Shown in pieces: positions 31,440-39,571 of a DNA stretch of 41,385 bases. The notes under the pieces are model-generated. The model saw only the letters and a program-made list of their open reading frames with translations, had not been told where the DNA came from and did not search any database. This DNA is from Candidatus Micrarchaeota archaeon CG1_02_51_15 (GTDB taxonomy: Archaea > Micrarchaeota > Micrarchaeia > Norongarragalinales > UBA8480), in contig MNVG01000024.1 of assembly GCA_001871495.1 (NCBI GenBank), positions 1-41,385 on the forward strand, read 5' to 3'. A program made the translations under genes and the position numbers. Positions within the stretch are counted from its first letter, which is position 1. Every line of letters begins with the position of its first letter.

Positions 31440-33440
31440 ATGTCATTGAATAAGTTACTGAAAGTTGCACTGATTTCAGCAGTTCTGCTGGTTTTAGCAG
31501 TTCCGTTAGCGCAAGCCGACGCCATTGCCTACACCCCTTCAACGCCGGCGTCAGGCATTGAAACCAACCAAACCAACCTGTTTGTCGAAGTGCAAATTAC
31601 AGGAACGCCAAGCAGCTTGGCCAACGCCGCCTTCAACCTGTTCCGCGCAAGCGACGACCTATCGACATCCGGCGTTGACCTCACGCCCACTGCATTCAAC
31701 TTAAGGCACTACACGCGAACCACTTACAACCAAGACCTTGCACTAGGAGCAGACCAGTCCGGTCTCGCCTACAGCCCGACTACGAACACCGTCTACTCAG
31801 TCAGAAACAGCATCAGCTCGATAAACGAATTATACCGAAACGGAACCTTGAAACGCGAAATAACCACCACTGGATTCCAAGACGTGGAAGCGATTACGTT
31901 CATCAACAACAGCGACGGCTACGACTGGTTTGCAATAACCGAAGAACAGCTTCAAAACGTCTCGATAGTCAGGATAAACGCGGCAACCGCAAGCATTTCA
32001 CGCGCGCAATCGTCCAACTACGACCTGCGATTGGGAACTTCACCCAACAACGGACTCGAAGGAATAGCCTACGACTCCAAGCGCAACGTGTTCTACGCGT
32101 TCAAAGAAAAATTGCCCATGGCCGCCTACCAAGTAAACATTTCCTCCGGAATTGCAGTAGTAACCACGCTCTTTAATGCGGAAGCAGTGTTCGCAGGAAT
32201 TGCCGCCGACCTTTCGGACGCCTACTACGACGCCAACACAGACAACCTGTTCATCTTGAGCCACCAAAGCAACAAGCTCATGCAAACCTACCTCAACGGA
32301 ACTATAATCAACTCGATTCCAGTCGGCCTCACTCAAGCCGAGGGAGTAACATTCGGCACCAACGGAGAAACAATGTGGATAATCTCCGAACCCGACAGAT
32401 GGAGTATATACCAAGCACAAAACTTCACTTGCTCGTACAACTTCACCTCGCTCGCCGACGGAACTTACAATTACAACGTAACCGCGCGTTACACTACAAA
32501 CGGTAGCGCCACTAGCGCAACCCGCGGCATAACAATAACAACCAGTACAAGACTGACACTGCAGAACGCAGTACTCAAAACGGAGAGCAATGCAAACCGC
32601 ACCAACGACGACCTACTACTCAACTGGAACTCACGCGACCCAAGCGGCCGCGCACTAAAAAACATTACGAATTGGTACCTCAACTCCATTCCCTTAACCG
32701 TCGTAAATCTTCCTTTTGAAGCGGAAAGCAATTCCGAAAGCACTAAAGAATACGTTTCAAACACCCTTGCAACCGTAACCGGTGCAGTTTGGAATCCGAT
32801 TGGGGGTCGTGATTCTTTTGGTGCTTACGAGTTTGACGGAAATTCGGGAATCGGTTTGAACAACGGAACTGGCTACTTGGAAAACTATACGTTCAGCGCC
32901 TGGGTAAAACGAAGTGTAGACGGACAACTCAACATATTCGCCAACGGAAACAACAACGGACAATACATCGGATTCCACCACACGCTCACAAACCAAGTAA
33001 TAGTAAGCTACAGAAACCCTGACGGAACACAAAAAACCTGCTACGGCAACACCCCAATAACCAACGACGGACGCTTCCACCACATCGCAATAACCGTACA
33101 AAGCACCGGCCGCATAGAAATATACGTCGACGGCACACAAGACACTTCACGAAACTGCCGCCAACCCAAAGACAACAGCGGATTCAACACAGCATACTCC
33201 ACAATCCAAACACTCGGCGCACACAGCAAACCCGCCTACAACTTTAAAGGAACACTAGACGACATCCAAGTCTACAACCAAGCACTAACCCCACAACAAA
33301 TAAACGCAATATACCACAACCAACCCATAATCTCCAACACCCAAACACAAACCGGACAAACATGGCAAGCATGTATAACGCCGAACACCGGCGTTAGTGA
33401 TGGAACCAACGTCTGCTCCAACACCTTGCTCGTACGCTAA
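31440..33440 (+). CDS. Secreted propeller plus LamG-domain surface protein
   Basis: About 666 aa from ATG 31440. A strong TATA-like TTTATAAC lies at 31380-31387, about 55 bases upstream. The signal peptide MSLNKLLKVALISAVLLVLA leads to PLAQADA. Residues about 90-330 look like an SdiA-regulated/YjiK-like propeller (QDVEAITFINNSDGYDWFAI, then LEGIAYDSKRNVFYAFKEKL, and TQAEGVTFGTNGETMWIISE). Residues about 430-630 form a LamG/concanavalin-like domain (FGAYEFDGNSGIGLNNGTGY, NYTFSAWVKRSVDGQLNIFA, GRIEIYVDGTQDTSRNCRQP and GTLDDIQVYNQALTPQQINA). Many N-x-S/T sites occur, as in archaeal glycosylated surface proteins. The role is probably cell-surface adhesion or carbohydrate binding. Confidence 0.85.
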   Translation: MSLNKLLKVALISAVLLVLAVPLAQADAIAYTPSTPASGIETNQTNLFVEVQITGTPSSLANAAFNLFRASDDLSTSGVDLTPTAFNLRHYTRTTYNQDLALGADQSGLAYSPTTNTVYSVRNSISSINELYRNGTLKREITTTGFQDVEAITFINNSDGYDWFAITEEQLQNVSIVRINAATASISRAQSSNYDLRLGTSPNNGLEGIAYDSKRNVFYAFKEKLPMAAYQVNISSGIAVVTTLFNAEAVFAGIAADLSDAYYDANTDNLFILSHQSNKLMQTYLNGTIINSIPVGLTQAEGVTFGTNGETMWIISEPDRWSIYQAQNFTCSYNFTSLADGTYNYNVTARYTTNGSATSATRGITITTSTRLTLQNAVLKTESNANRTNDDLLLNWNSRDPSGRALKNITNWYLNSIPLTVVNLPFEAESNSESTKEYVSNTLATVTGAVWNPIGGRDSFGAYEFDGNSGIGLNNGTGYLENYTFSAWVKRSVDGQLNIFANGNNNGQYIGFHHTLTNQVIVSYRNPDGTQKTCYGNTPITNDGRFHHIAITVQSTGRIEIYVDGTQDTSRNCRQPKDNSGFNTAYSTIQTLGAHSKPAYNFKGTLDDIQVYNQALTPQQINAIYHNQPIISNTQTQTGQTWQACITPNTGVSDGTNVCSNTLLVR

Positions 33441-33473
33441 ACACCCGTAAAAAAAGCTTTGCATCACTTGTCA

Positions 33474-33794
33474 GAACTCAATATTTGTGCAACGCCTGCT
33501 GGCCTTGCGTCTCTCGAATTCGAGTTTGCCCCCTTTTTAGTACAGGTTTCCGGAACAAACCCTTCGGATTTGTACGGCATTCGAAGAGTTAGTAACTCTT
33601 CAATGTGCTGTCTTGCCCGCTGGCAAGACCAGTACATCTTTTTGCCTTGGGCAAAAAGTTTGTTAATTCGAGTACGCGAACACCGCGGTGCGAGTGGGCG
33701 AGAATTAAAAAAGTACGTCAGAACTCAAGACCTGCGCAAACACTGCTGGTTTGCGAGCCTTGAGTTCGGTTGCCCCGCGTATCAGAACTCAAGA
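33474..33794 (+). repeat. Array of perfect hairpins in a 470-bp intergenic region
   Basis: No protein gene lies between 33441 and 33914. The region contains consecutive hairpins: CTCGAATTCGAG (33513-33524); GAAGAGTTA/TAACTCTTC (33583-33601); GTCTTGCC/GGCAAGAC (33610-33629, loop CGCT); CTTTTTGCC/GGCAAAAAG (33638-33658); TTAATTC/GAATTAA (33663-33708, enclosing the palindrome CACCGCGGTG); and a two-part stem GAACTCAAG...CTTGAGTTC (33721-33767) with inner CGCAAAC/GTTTGCG. GTACA/TGTAC pairs 33540-33544 with 33571-33575. The word TCAGAACTCAA recurs at 33471, 33718 and 33782, and AAGAACTCAA again near 34404. GTAC tetramers punctuate the array. It could be a repeat element, a structured RNA or a recombination site. 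Confidence 0.6.
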
Positions 33795-33914
33795 TCCTCG
33801 TCATCGCACGCCTTGCCTTGAAAGACCGGGCGCGCTAGGAACTCATAATGGTTCATCATCGGTTAAGACAAAGGCGGCGAGAATTAATTAATGCCGCACA
33901 GCTAAGTACGCAGT

Positions 33915-34347
33915 ATGGCAGATGCAACAGCAAGGCAGTCCGGCGTCACGGTAAAGAAGTTCGGGATCCACGGCAAAGGCGTGTTTGCAGCCCGCGGCTT
34001 CACTAAAGGAGAAGTGGTAATAAAGTGGGACTTGTCGGAAACCGTTTCCCCAAGCGAAGAAACCGTGTTGCCCGAAAGAAAAAAAACGCTTCCTCACTTC
34101 CTTTGAAGGAAGGCTGTTCGTAATGCGGCCGCCCGGCAGGTTCGTGAACCACTCCTGCAGCCCCAACACGCACGCGAAAGACTTTTGCGACGTTGCCAAC
34201 AAAGACATTGCAGAAGGCGAGGAAATAACCGCGGACTACCGCGAGACCTCGCCAGGAGGTTTAAACGAATTTAAGTGCAACTGCGGAAGTAAGCGGTGCG
34301 GGAAAAGAATATTTTTTTTTGAACAAGTGAGCGCCGCCGGTTATTAG
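33915..34347 (+). pseudogene. SET-domain protein methyltransferase gene with a frameshift
   Basis: From ATG 33915: VKKFGIHGKGVFAARGFTKG is the N-terminal SET strand, where the G-x-G contacts SAM. The frame ends soon after at LPHFL. Removing one A from the A8 run 34079-34086 gives ERKKRFLTSFEGRLFVMRPP, then RFVNHSCSPNTHAKD with the diagnostic SET motif NHSCxPN, then EGEEITADYRE with the catalytic-tyrosine strand, and post-SET cysteines CNCGSKRCGKR. The T9 run near the end (34312-34320) may also be miscounted; one T fewer gives the ending RIFFLNK. Compact SET proteins methylate lysines, for example on ribosomal or chromatin proteins. The protein is probably functional if the A run is a sequencing error. 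Confidence 0.8.
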
Positions 34348-34450
34348 GTCAGGCCCTGTTCAATACCATCTAGTTAAGCCAAGCCCGTTTGCAGCTCTTT
34401 TTTAAGAACTCAATATAGCCAGTCCGCGCCTGCAAGCGACACTATTTATA

Positions 34451-35578
34451 CTAGGCAAGCCGCAGCGTCTTGATTATTTTTGGCGGACCCCGGAACTGAA
34501 GTTGGAACGAGGATGCCGGATAATATTCGGCGAGCTTTGATAGTGGCGCTTTCACGTGCTTAATCGTTTCTTTGTTAGGACGTATTGCGAACATACCTGG
34601 GAGTATGCTTTCAGGGTGCATAGCGTGCAATTCAACTTCAAAACCTTCTTGCTTTAAGCGCTTGGCAATCTCTTGCGCCAAAGGCACGAACAACAGGTGG
34701 CGATCAACGCCTTGCACCATTTGAAACGTATCCCTGACTTGGCACTGCTTTTCCTTTCGCGGAGCAAGCGCCGCGTTTACGAAATCATGCAGAACGTCCG
34801 CCACACGAATAGACTTGCTTATGCTTGACGCCCTCGCCTCCCCTTGCCGAGATACGCTCATTGGAAGGTTTTGCTTGTCTTCCCTTCGCTTCCAATGTCG
34901 GAAGTCGGGGTAGTCTCTAGAAATAACCAGCGTGCGCGGAACCTTGCCCTGCTGCAACAAGGCCCTTACTTCCCTTGCTTTGGCGGCAAGGCTTTCATCG
35001 GAAATGTCGACAGCTGCCGAATACTGCGGAATGCCTTCACTGCGCAGAAATCCTACTCGCAGTAATTTGCCAATTGAATCCCGCGTCGATTCATCCAGCT
35101 TATTCCCGTGATCGCTCAGCCAAAATTAAAGTATTACCCTACGCAGGTCGTACACGCGCTTCAGATTATAAACATCGTGGAGACTTGTTTTTTTGATTGA
35201 AATATTTTTTTGCAGCGGGTGCAGCAATAGCTTTACGCAGTTGCCTTCTTGTTCAACCAATATTTTGGCAAAAGCAGAGTTGGGCCCATCTCCATCTCTT
35301 GGCTCAATTGAACCATCATAGCCGCCCTGAAAGTACCATGCATAAAATCTAGCCAGTGAACCGGAGAAATTAGTGCGTTAAGGCGGCAAAAGCATCAGTG
35401 AAACATGGCAATACCGGTTACCTTCGGCAACATTTGAATCAAAACGGTAATCGCATTCTGCAAGCCGCGGGTTCAACAAGTTAAACGAATGCTCTTGCCT
35501 AAGCTTATCCACTGAAGCTGACTTAACGGTTTCCTGCATTATCCGATTGACGCGTCCAACTACGTTTTCAGCCGTCAT
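34451..35578 (-). pseudogene. Decayed paralogue of the unknown protein at 38483-39550
   Basis: A single reading frame from ATG 35578 to TAG 34451 matches the intact paralogue over its whole length, broken by two TAA codons at 35378-35380 and 35126-35128. Matching pieces are: KSASVDKLRQEHSFNLLNPR against RGASVDGLKETKTFKLLNPR; NSAFAKILVEQEGN and LLLHPLQKN against GSAFAKLLVEQDGG and LLLHPLQKT; and QGVDRHLLFVPLAQEIAKRL against QGVDRHLLFVPLAERIAERL. There is no frameshift, only nonsense codons, so this is a genuine old duplicate under relaxed selection rather than an artefact of miscounted bases. The C-terminal third (about 34451-35120) is still open. Confidence 0.85.
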
Positions 35579-35650
35579 TCTAACACCTTAAACTCGTTCT
35601 TCAATACAAGTAACCCCATGTTTGCAGCAAGTCCGAGTCGCGGTTCCACC

Positions 35651-36886
35651 TTAACCTATGTCGGTGCGGTAGAACATGTTCGGAAGGACTATGTTCTGCA
35701 CGCGGGAGTAAGCCTGCTTGCGCGCGTCCTCCATTGTCGGCCCCGAACCGGTTACCACCAAGGCGTAGCCCGACTCTCCGGCAACGCGCCAATCTCCGTC
35801 CACGAGCTTGGTGTCGCACAAGTGCACGCCCGCCGCAGGCGGTCTCTTGAACATAATCACTGCGTCTTCCGAAAAGCGCTTGAAAGTACGCAAGTCGTGG
35901 AACGGAAAAGGCGGCACTGCGACGACTATTCCAACTTGAAATCCCTTGGAGGTCTTGAGTTCCGGCTTTCCGCCGACCGCAATGCCGTGCAGGAACCCGC
36001 CCCATTGGCTGGAAACGCCTTCCATTGCAATGCTGATGTGCGGATAGCCGAAGCGGCTTGTGAACTCTAACGGGTGAATGCCGCGCGAGTTTGCAATGCA
36101 GTTGATGTCCACGTAACCCACGTAGCCGCTTGCAGCCAGCTTCTCCCTCATTTTGTCGAGAGTGGCCTCGAACAACGCATTGGGCGGCGCCCAATACATT
36201 GCAGTGCCCATCTCTCCTGTAGCAGGCCCGATTTCGCCGGAAAACAACCGCTTGTGCTCGAAGTTAATGTTAATAGGAGTAATGAATTCATTGCCGTTGA
36301 AGAACGCCCCGACCGCAACTTCGACGCCTGACACAAAGCGCTGGAGTTGGAACGACTTTATTTTCTGCGCCCAGTTCTTCTTGTAATGCTCGAGGATTTC
36401 CAGCATGTCCTTGCCGTCTTCCTCCTCACCCGCAATCAACAGTTCCTTCTCGTTTTGCGCCTTGCCGCTGGGCTTAAGCACGTAACGGCCGGGGTTCTCC
36501 TTGATGAACTTGATTGCTGAATCGAAGTCCGAAAAGTCCCAGTGCGGCAAGACGTTCACGCCCGCCGAACGAAGTTCGTCCTGGCCGAACTCGCGGTCGT
36601 CCTCCAGCCGGTCGCAATAAGCGCTTCCGCCGACGACGGGCTTCCCCTGCTTCCGCAATTCCTCGGCCTCCCTGCCGAAACCCAAGTCGTTGAACACAAC
36701 TACGTCAGCCCAGTCCGCGTCCGCCTTCCAGTCAACGCTCTTGTCAACGAAGCCGTTGCAAACGTCCTTCTCGGCCGCTTCCTTGATGAAGTACCTAACG
36801 AAGTGGCCTTCCTTTTTGACCTGCCACGCCAAGTCGCCAATCAAGCCCTCCGTAGATACGAACAAAAACTTTTTAGCGCCGTCCAC
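35651..36886 (-). CDS. PurD-like ATP-grasp ligase (phosphoribosylamine-glycine ligase family)
   Basis: About 411 aa from GTG 36886, with GGGGG a few bases upstream. The N domain is KKFLFVSTEGLIGDLAWQVK (GxG-type nucleotide fold). The ATP-grasp core has RYVLKPSGKAQNEKELLIAG, FQLQRFVSGVEVAVGAFFNG, NINFEHKRLFSGEIGPATGE, then YVGYVDINCIANSRGIHPLE and FTSRFGYPHISIAMEGVSSQ, and a C-terminal B domain. The arrangement matches PurD, which makes glycinamide ribonucleotide in purine synthesis, but several positions deviate and no other pur gene is nearby. A PurD homologue recruited for another amide-forming reaction is a fair alternative. The longer upstream reading to 36922 is rejected as lacking a ribosome-binding site. 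Confidence 0.82.
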   Translation of the reverse strand: MDGAKKFLFVSTEGLIGDLAWQVKKEGHFVRYFIKEAAEKDVCNGFVDKSVDWKADADWADVVVFNDLGFGREAEELRKQGKPVVGGSAYCDRLEDDREFGQDELRSAGVNVLPHWDFSDFDSAIKFIKENPGRYVLKPSGKAQNEKELLIAGEEEDGKDMLEILEHYKKNWAQKIKSFQLQRFVSGVEVAVGAFFNGNEFITPININFEHKRLFSGEIGPATGEMGTAMYWAPPNALFEATLDKMREKLAASGYVGYVDINCIANSRGIHPLEFTSRFGYPHISIAMEGVSSQWGGFLHGIAVGGKPELKTSKGFQVGIVVAVPPFPFHDLRTFKRFSEDAVIMFKRPPAAGVHLCDTKLVDGDWRVAGESGYALVVTGSGPTMEDARKQAYSRVQNIVLPNMFYRTDIG

Positions 36887-36937
36887 TGAAAAAAACCCCC
36901 TTAAGGTTACTATCCAACGCAATAAAATACAAGCCGT

Positions 36938-38170
36938 TCACTTGCGCTTCCTCTGCTCTACGCCGACAACCCGCGGCCTTGAAGCAACCGCAACCCGCGC
37001 GGCAACAGAAGGATTGTGAATTAACGCGGCAACCGTAGTGACTACGTTGGTCAAGACCACTATCAACAATACCGCGTCGGTAACCCCCGGAATTGATATC
37101 CCCCAAGCCGCAGGAACCAAGGAAAGCACTATTGCCGACAGCCCTGTGGGAATCACGAAAGCCTGCAGCAGGTAGTCTTCGGCCTTGGGCGCCAAGAGCC
37201 TCATCGAAACCACGCGCGCGGCCAGAATGCACGCCAGCGCGGCCAAAGAAAGTAGGAGCGTAGCAAACGGGACTCCGAAGTTGAACATTATCCCGATGTA
37301 AACGAAAAAGAAGGTACGCACGAAAAACACGACTTCATCCTCGAACGCGTATTCCTCCCTTTCCTTCAACGGCTTGGCCCCCGAAAAAATGCGGGCCAAC
37401 TCCCCGTAGTTACCTAAGACCACTCCGAGGGCAAGCACGGAAATGGCGCCGTTGCCTCCTGCGAACTCCACTCCCGAGTAAAGGAACACTGCAGCCGCCA
37501 GGGTAAGGATGTACTCGAAATTCTTTTCATCCAGCCGTTGAAGCACGCGATGCCACAACAATGCGGCCACTACTCCCGCGACCGCCGCAATCGCGAACGC
37601 CGACGCCAAAGTGTGCAAGGCAGTCGAAGCGTCCAGCGACTGCGCCGAAAGGAAGCGCAAGACTAAGATAGCGCAAACGCCGCTCAACGCGCCGCTAATG
37701 CTGGCCTCCAAGCTCAACGAAATCCGAGTGGCCTCGCTTGAACGCAAACGCGAAACCAACGCGCCGACAATGGTGGGGCAAGTGTCGCTGACCACGAACG
37801 CCAGGAAGGCCGCGTGAAGCAAATCCCAACCGAAAACAAAGTGCGCGACCAACGTAATGAGCGCTGACGATAGGAAGTAGGCGAAAAACGAAAAAACCGA
37901 ATTCGACGGGAGGATGGAGGCTACGCGCATTAAGTTGAAGCGCTGGCCTGCCGCAAGCATTATTATCACCAGCGCCAACGCTGCAGCAAAAGGCATTGCC
38001 TGGCCCAAAAGCGAAGTTCTTACCAAGCCCGTCAACGGCCCCAAAACCATTCCCAACGCGATTAACAGCAGGACGTCTGGAACGTGGGTCTTCTCGAACA
38101 GCTTGCCTGCCAAGTAACCCGCCACTATTATGAGCCCGAACAACGCGATTCCAAAAAGCAATTCAGACAA
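36938..38170 (-). CDS. Cation:proton antiporter (CPA2-type)
   Basis: About 410 aa with roughly 12 hydrophobic helices. The start is TTG 38170 with GGAGAG upstream; the 11 residues of the longer reading have no membrane-protein character. Helices include LLFGIALFGLIIVAGYLAGK at the N-terminus, and the conserved family pieces LLLIALGMVLGPLTG and FVVSDTCPTIVGALVSRL (the D-T-C-P region corresponds to the ND/DD ion-binding site). The middle GNGAISVLALGVVLGNYGEL and the cytoplasmic FEDEVVFFVRTFFFVYIG follow. The protein ends in a basic tail. It exchanges Na+ or K+ for H+ across the membrane. It lies on the same strand just upstream of the PurD-like gene (about 50 bases). Confidence 0.9.
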   Translation of the reverse strand: MSELLFGIALFGLIIVAGYLAGKLFEKTHVPDVLLLIALGMVLGPLTGLVRTSLLGQAMPFAAALALVIIMLAAGQRFNLMRVASILPSNSVFSFFAYFLSSALITLVAHFVFGWDLLHAAFLAFVVSDTCPTIVGALVSRLRSSEATRISLSLEASISGALSGVCAILVLRFLSAQSLDASTALHTLASAFAIAAVAGVVAALLWHRVLQRLDEKNFEYILTLAAAVFLYSGVEFAGGNGAISVLALGVVLGNYGELARIFSGAKPLKEREEYAFEDEVVFFVRTFFFVYIGIMFNFGVPFATLLLSLAALACILAARVVSMRLLAPKAEDYLLQAFVIPTGLSAIVLSLVPAAWGISIPGVTDAVLLIVVLTNVVTTVAALIHNPSVAARVAVASRPRVVGVEQRKRK

Positions 38171-38208
38171 ACTCTCCTTCCCCCAAAAAATACACGCGTG
38201 CAATGCTA

Positions 38209-38449
38209 ATAAATATCCCCACCCCTAGGGGTGGGGTATTTCGTTAGAATTCGGTTAGTTTGACACTTGACGTAATACTCGATGCCGAACAGCAGCGGAT
38301 TCAGTTATTGCGACTTGAGTCAGCCGCCGGACGCAGAATATGCAGAAAGGCAAACAAGTGCCGGCGGCCTTCGGACTTTGTTATCGTAACCGTCAAACTG
38401 AAGGCAATACTACGCCCTGCAGACCCCGCCCCAAGGAGCGGGGTATTCT
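38209..38449. mobile_element. MITE-like element with hairpin ends (possibly IS200/IS605-derived)
   Basis: The roughly 310-bp gap holds no credible gene. At its left is a perfect 20-bp palindrome, CCCCACCCCTAGGGGTGGGG, at 38214-38233, flanked by AAATA/TATTT that extends the stem. At its right is a second hairpin, ACCCCGC/GCGGGGT with an 8-nt loop, at about 38417-38438. Both hairpins are followed by GTATT-C/T. Nested inside are AGTTTGAC (38257-38264) pairing with GTCAAACT (38392-38399) and GCCGCCGG (38323-38330) pairing with CCGGCGGC (38361-38368). Subterminal GC-rich hairpins without inverted termini are typical of IS200/IS605 ends and their transposase-less derivatives. No transposase remnant is visible. 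A structured RNA is the alternative. Confidence 0.45.
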
Positions 38450-38482
38450 ACGCAATAAAACAAGGCGTTTGAACCAAAAGCG

Positions 38483-39550
38483 TCAGGAAATCCGCACCGT
38501 CTTTACCGCAGTGGAAGGCAGGTCTTTGAAACGAAGTTCGAAACTGGATTCCGGAAAGCGCCAGGCAAGACGCGCAAGCGGCTGTTTTACCTTGCTCGCC
38601 GTAATTTGCGCCGGCGTTAACTCGAAAATTCCCGGCACTATACTGTCGGGATGCATTGCGTGCAACTCTACTTCAAAACCCTCCCGTCGCAAGCGCTCCG
38701 CAATCCTCTCCGCCAAAGGAACGAACAACAAATGACGGTCCACGCCCTGCGCCTTCTGGAACGGGTCAACTACCACTTCACGCTTGTGCTTGAAAGTCAA
38801 CGCCTCCTTAGCAAGGTCGTGCAATACGTCGGCAACCCTTATGCCCTTCCGTTCGCCAAGCTGCTTGCGCCTCACCCAATGCCTGAACCCCACGCTAGCC
38901 AACTCGCTTTCAGAAAATACCAAGCCACGCGGAACCCCTCCCTGCTGCAACAGCTTCAACACTGCCTTGGCTTTGCCGGCCAGGCTTTCGCGCGAGATGT
39001 CGATATTAACCAACGACTGCGGCAAGTCCTGCCGGTACAACTTATCTACCTCCAGCAATTCACTTGCCGCCCCTTGAAAATCCAAGCCAACTTTGCCGCG
39101 ATTCCGTTTTAACCAAGACTCGACCAAAGTCTTGCACCGGCTTGCTGTCCTGCGTGCTTCGGCACTGCCCCCCGCACCAGAGTCAATCACCACCGTCTTC
39201 TGAAGCGGATGCAACAACAACCGCAGCTTGCCGCCGTCCTGTTCAACCAACAGCTTTGCAAACGCGGAACCAGAAACCATCTCCTTATGAAGAGACGGAT
39301 ACCAACCCCTAGGAAAGTAATAGGTTGCGAAACAAGCGCTGGAATCAATTTCTTGCGAACCCTTCGGCAGAGACAAAACGAGCACTGCCTGACTATAACC
39401 GTTCCAAGACGCCACGGAAGAATGAAACGCGTGCCCCGAACCCGCCAGTCGCGGGTTCAACAGCTTGAAAGTCTTAGTTTCCTTAAGGCCATCCACGGAA
39501 GCGCCGCGAACAACTTCCTCGATTAAGCGGTCAACGCGCTTAACTCTCAT
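38483..39550 (-). CDS. Unknown protein, 355 aa, intact member of a local two-copy family
   Basis: ATG 39550, 21 bases after the TyrRS stop, so probably in its operon. No membrane segment. Conserved pieces shared with the decayed copy at 34451-35578 are: an N-terminal helix (RVDRLIEEVVRGASVDGLKE), FKLLNPRLAGSG, GSAFAKLLVEQDGG and LLLHPLQKT (beta), NIDISRESLAGKAKAVLKLL, VADVLHDLAKEAL, and the best-kept block QGVDRHLLFVPLAERIAERL followed by EGFEVELHAMHPDSIVPGIF. The VDRHLLFVPLA / EVELHAMHP pair carries conserved D, H, H and M-H-P residues that could form an active or metal site. I do not recognise the family. Duplication and selective loss of one copy are seen directly. Confidence 0.8.
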   Translation of the reverse strand: MRVKRVDRLIEEVVRGASVDGLKETKTFKLLNPRLAGSGHAFHSSVASWNGYSQAVLVLSLPKGSQEIDSSACFATYYFPRGWYPSLHKEMVSGSAFAKLLVEQDGGKLRLLLHPLQKTVVIDSGAGGSAEARRTASRCKTLVESWLKRNRGKVGLDFQGAASELLEVDKLYRQDLPQSLVNIDISRESLAGKAKAVLKLLQQGGVPRGLVFSESELASVGFRHWVRRKQLGERKGIRVADVLHDLAKEALTFKHKREVVVDPFQKAQGVDRHLLFVPLAERIAERLRREGFEVELHAMHPDSIVPGIFELTPAQITASKVKQPLARLAWRFPESSFELRFKDLPSTAVKTVRIS

Positions 39551-39571
39551 GGCTCGGGACTCCGCAATTGC

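Noticed and set aside
33459-33821. 120-codon frame over the hairpin array
   Set aside because: Its residues simply reflect the repeated hairpin DNA; no start signal or family.
33441-33914. CRISPR array
   Set aside because: The hairpins differ from each other in sequence; there is no identical repeat with unique spacers and no cas gene.
38260-38472. 70-codon frame inside the hairpin-ended element
   Set aside because: Arg-rich, no ribosome-binding site, and it spans the nested inverted repeats. More likely non-coding.
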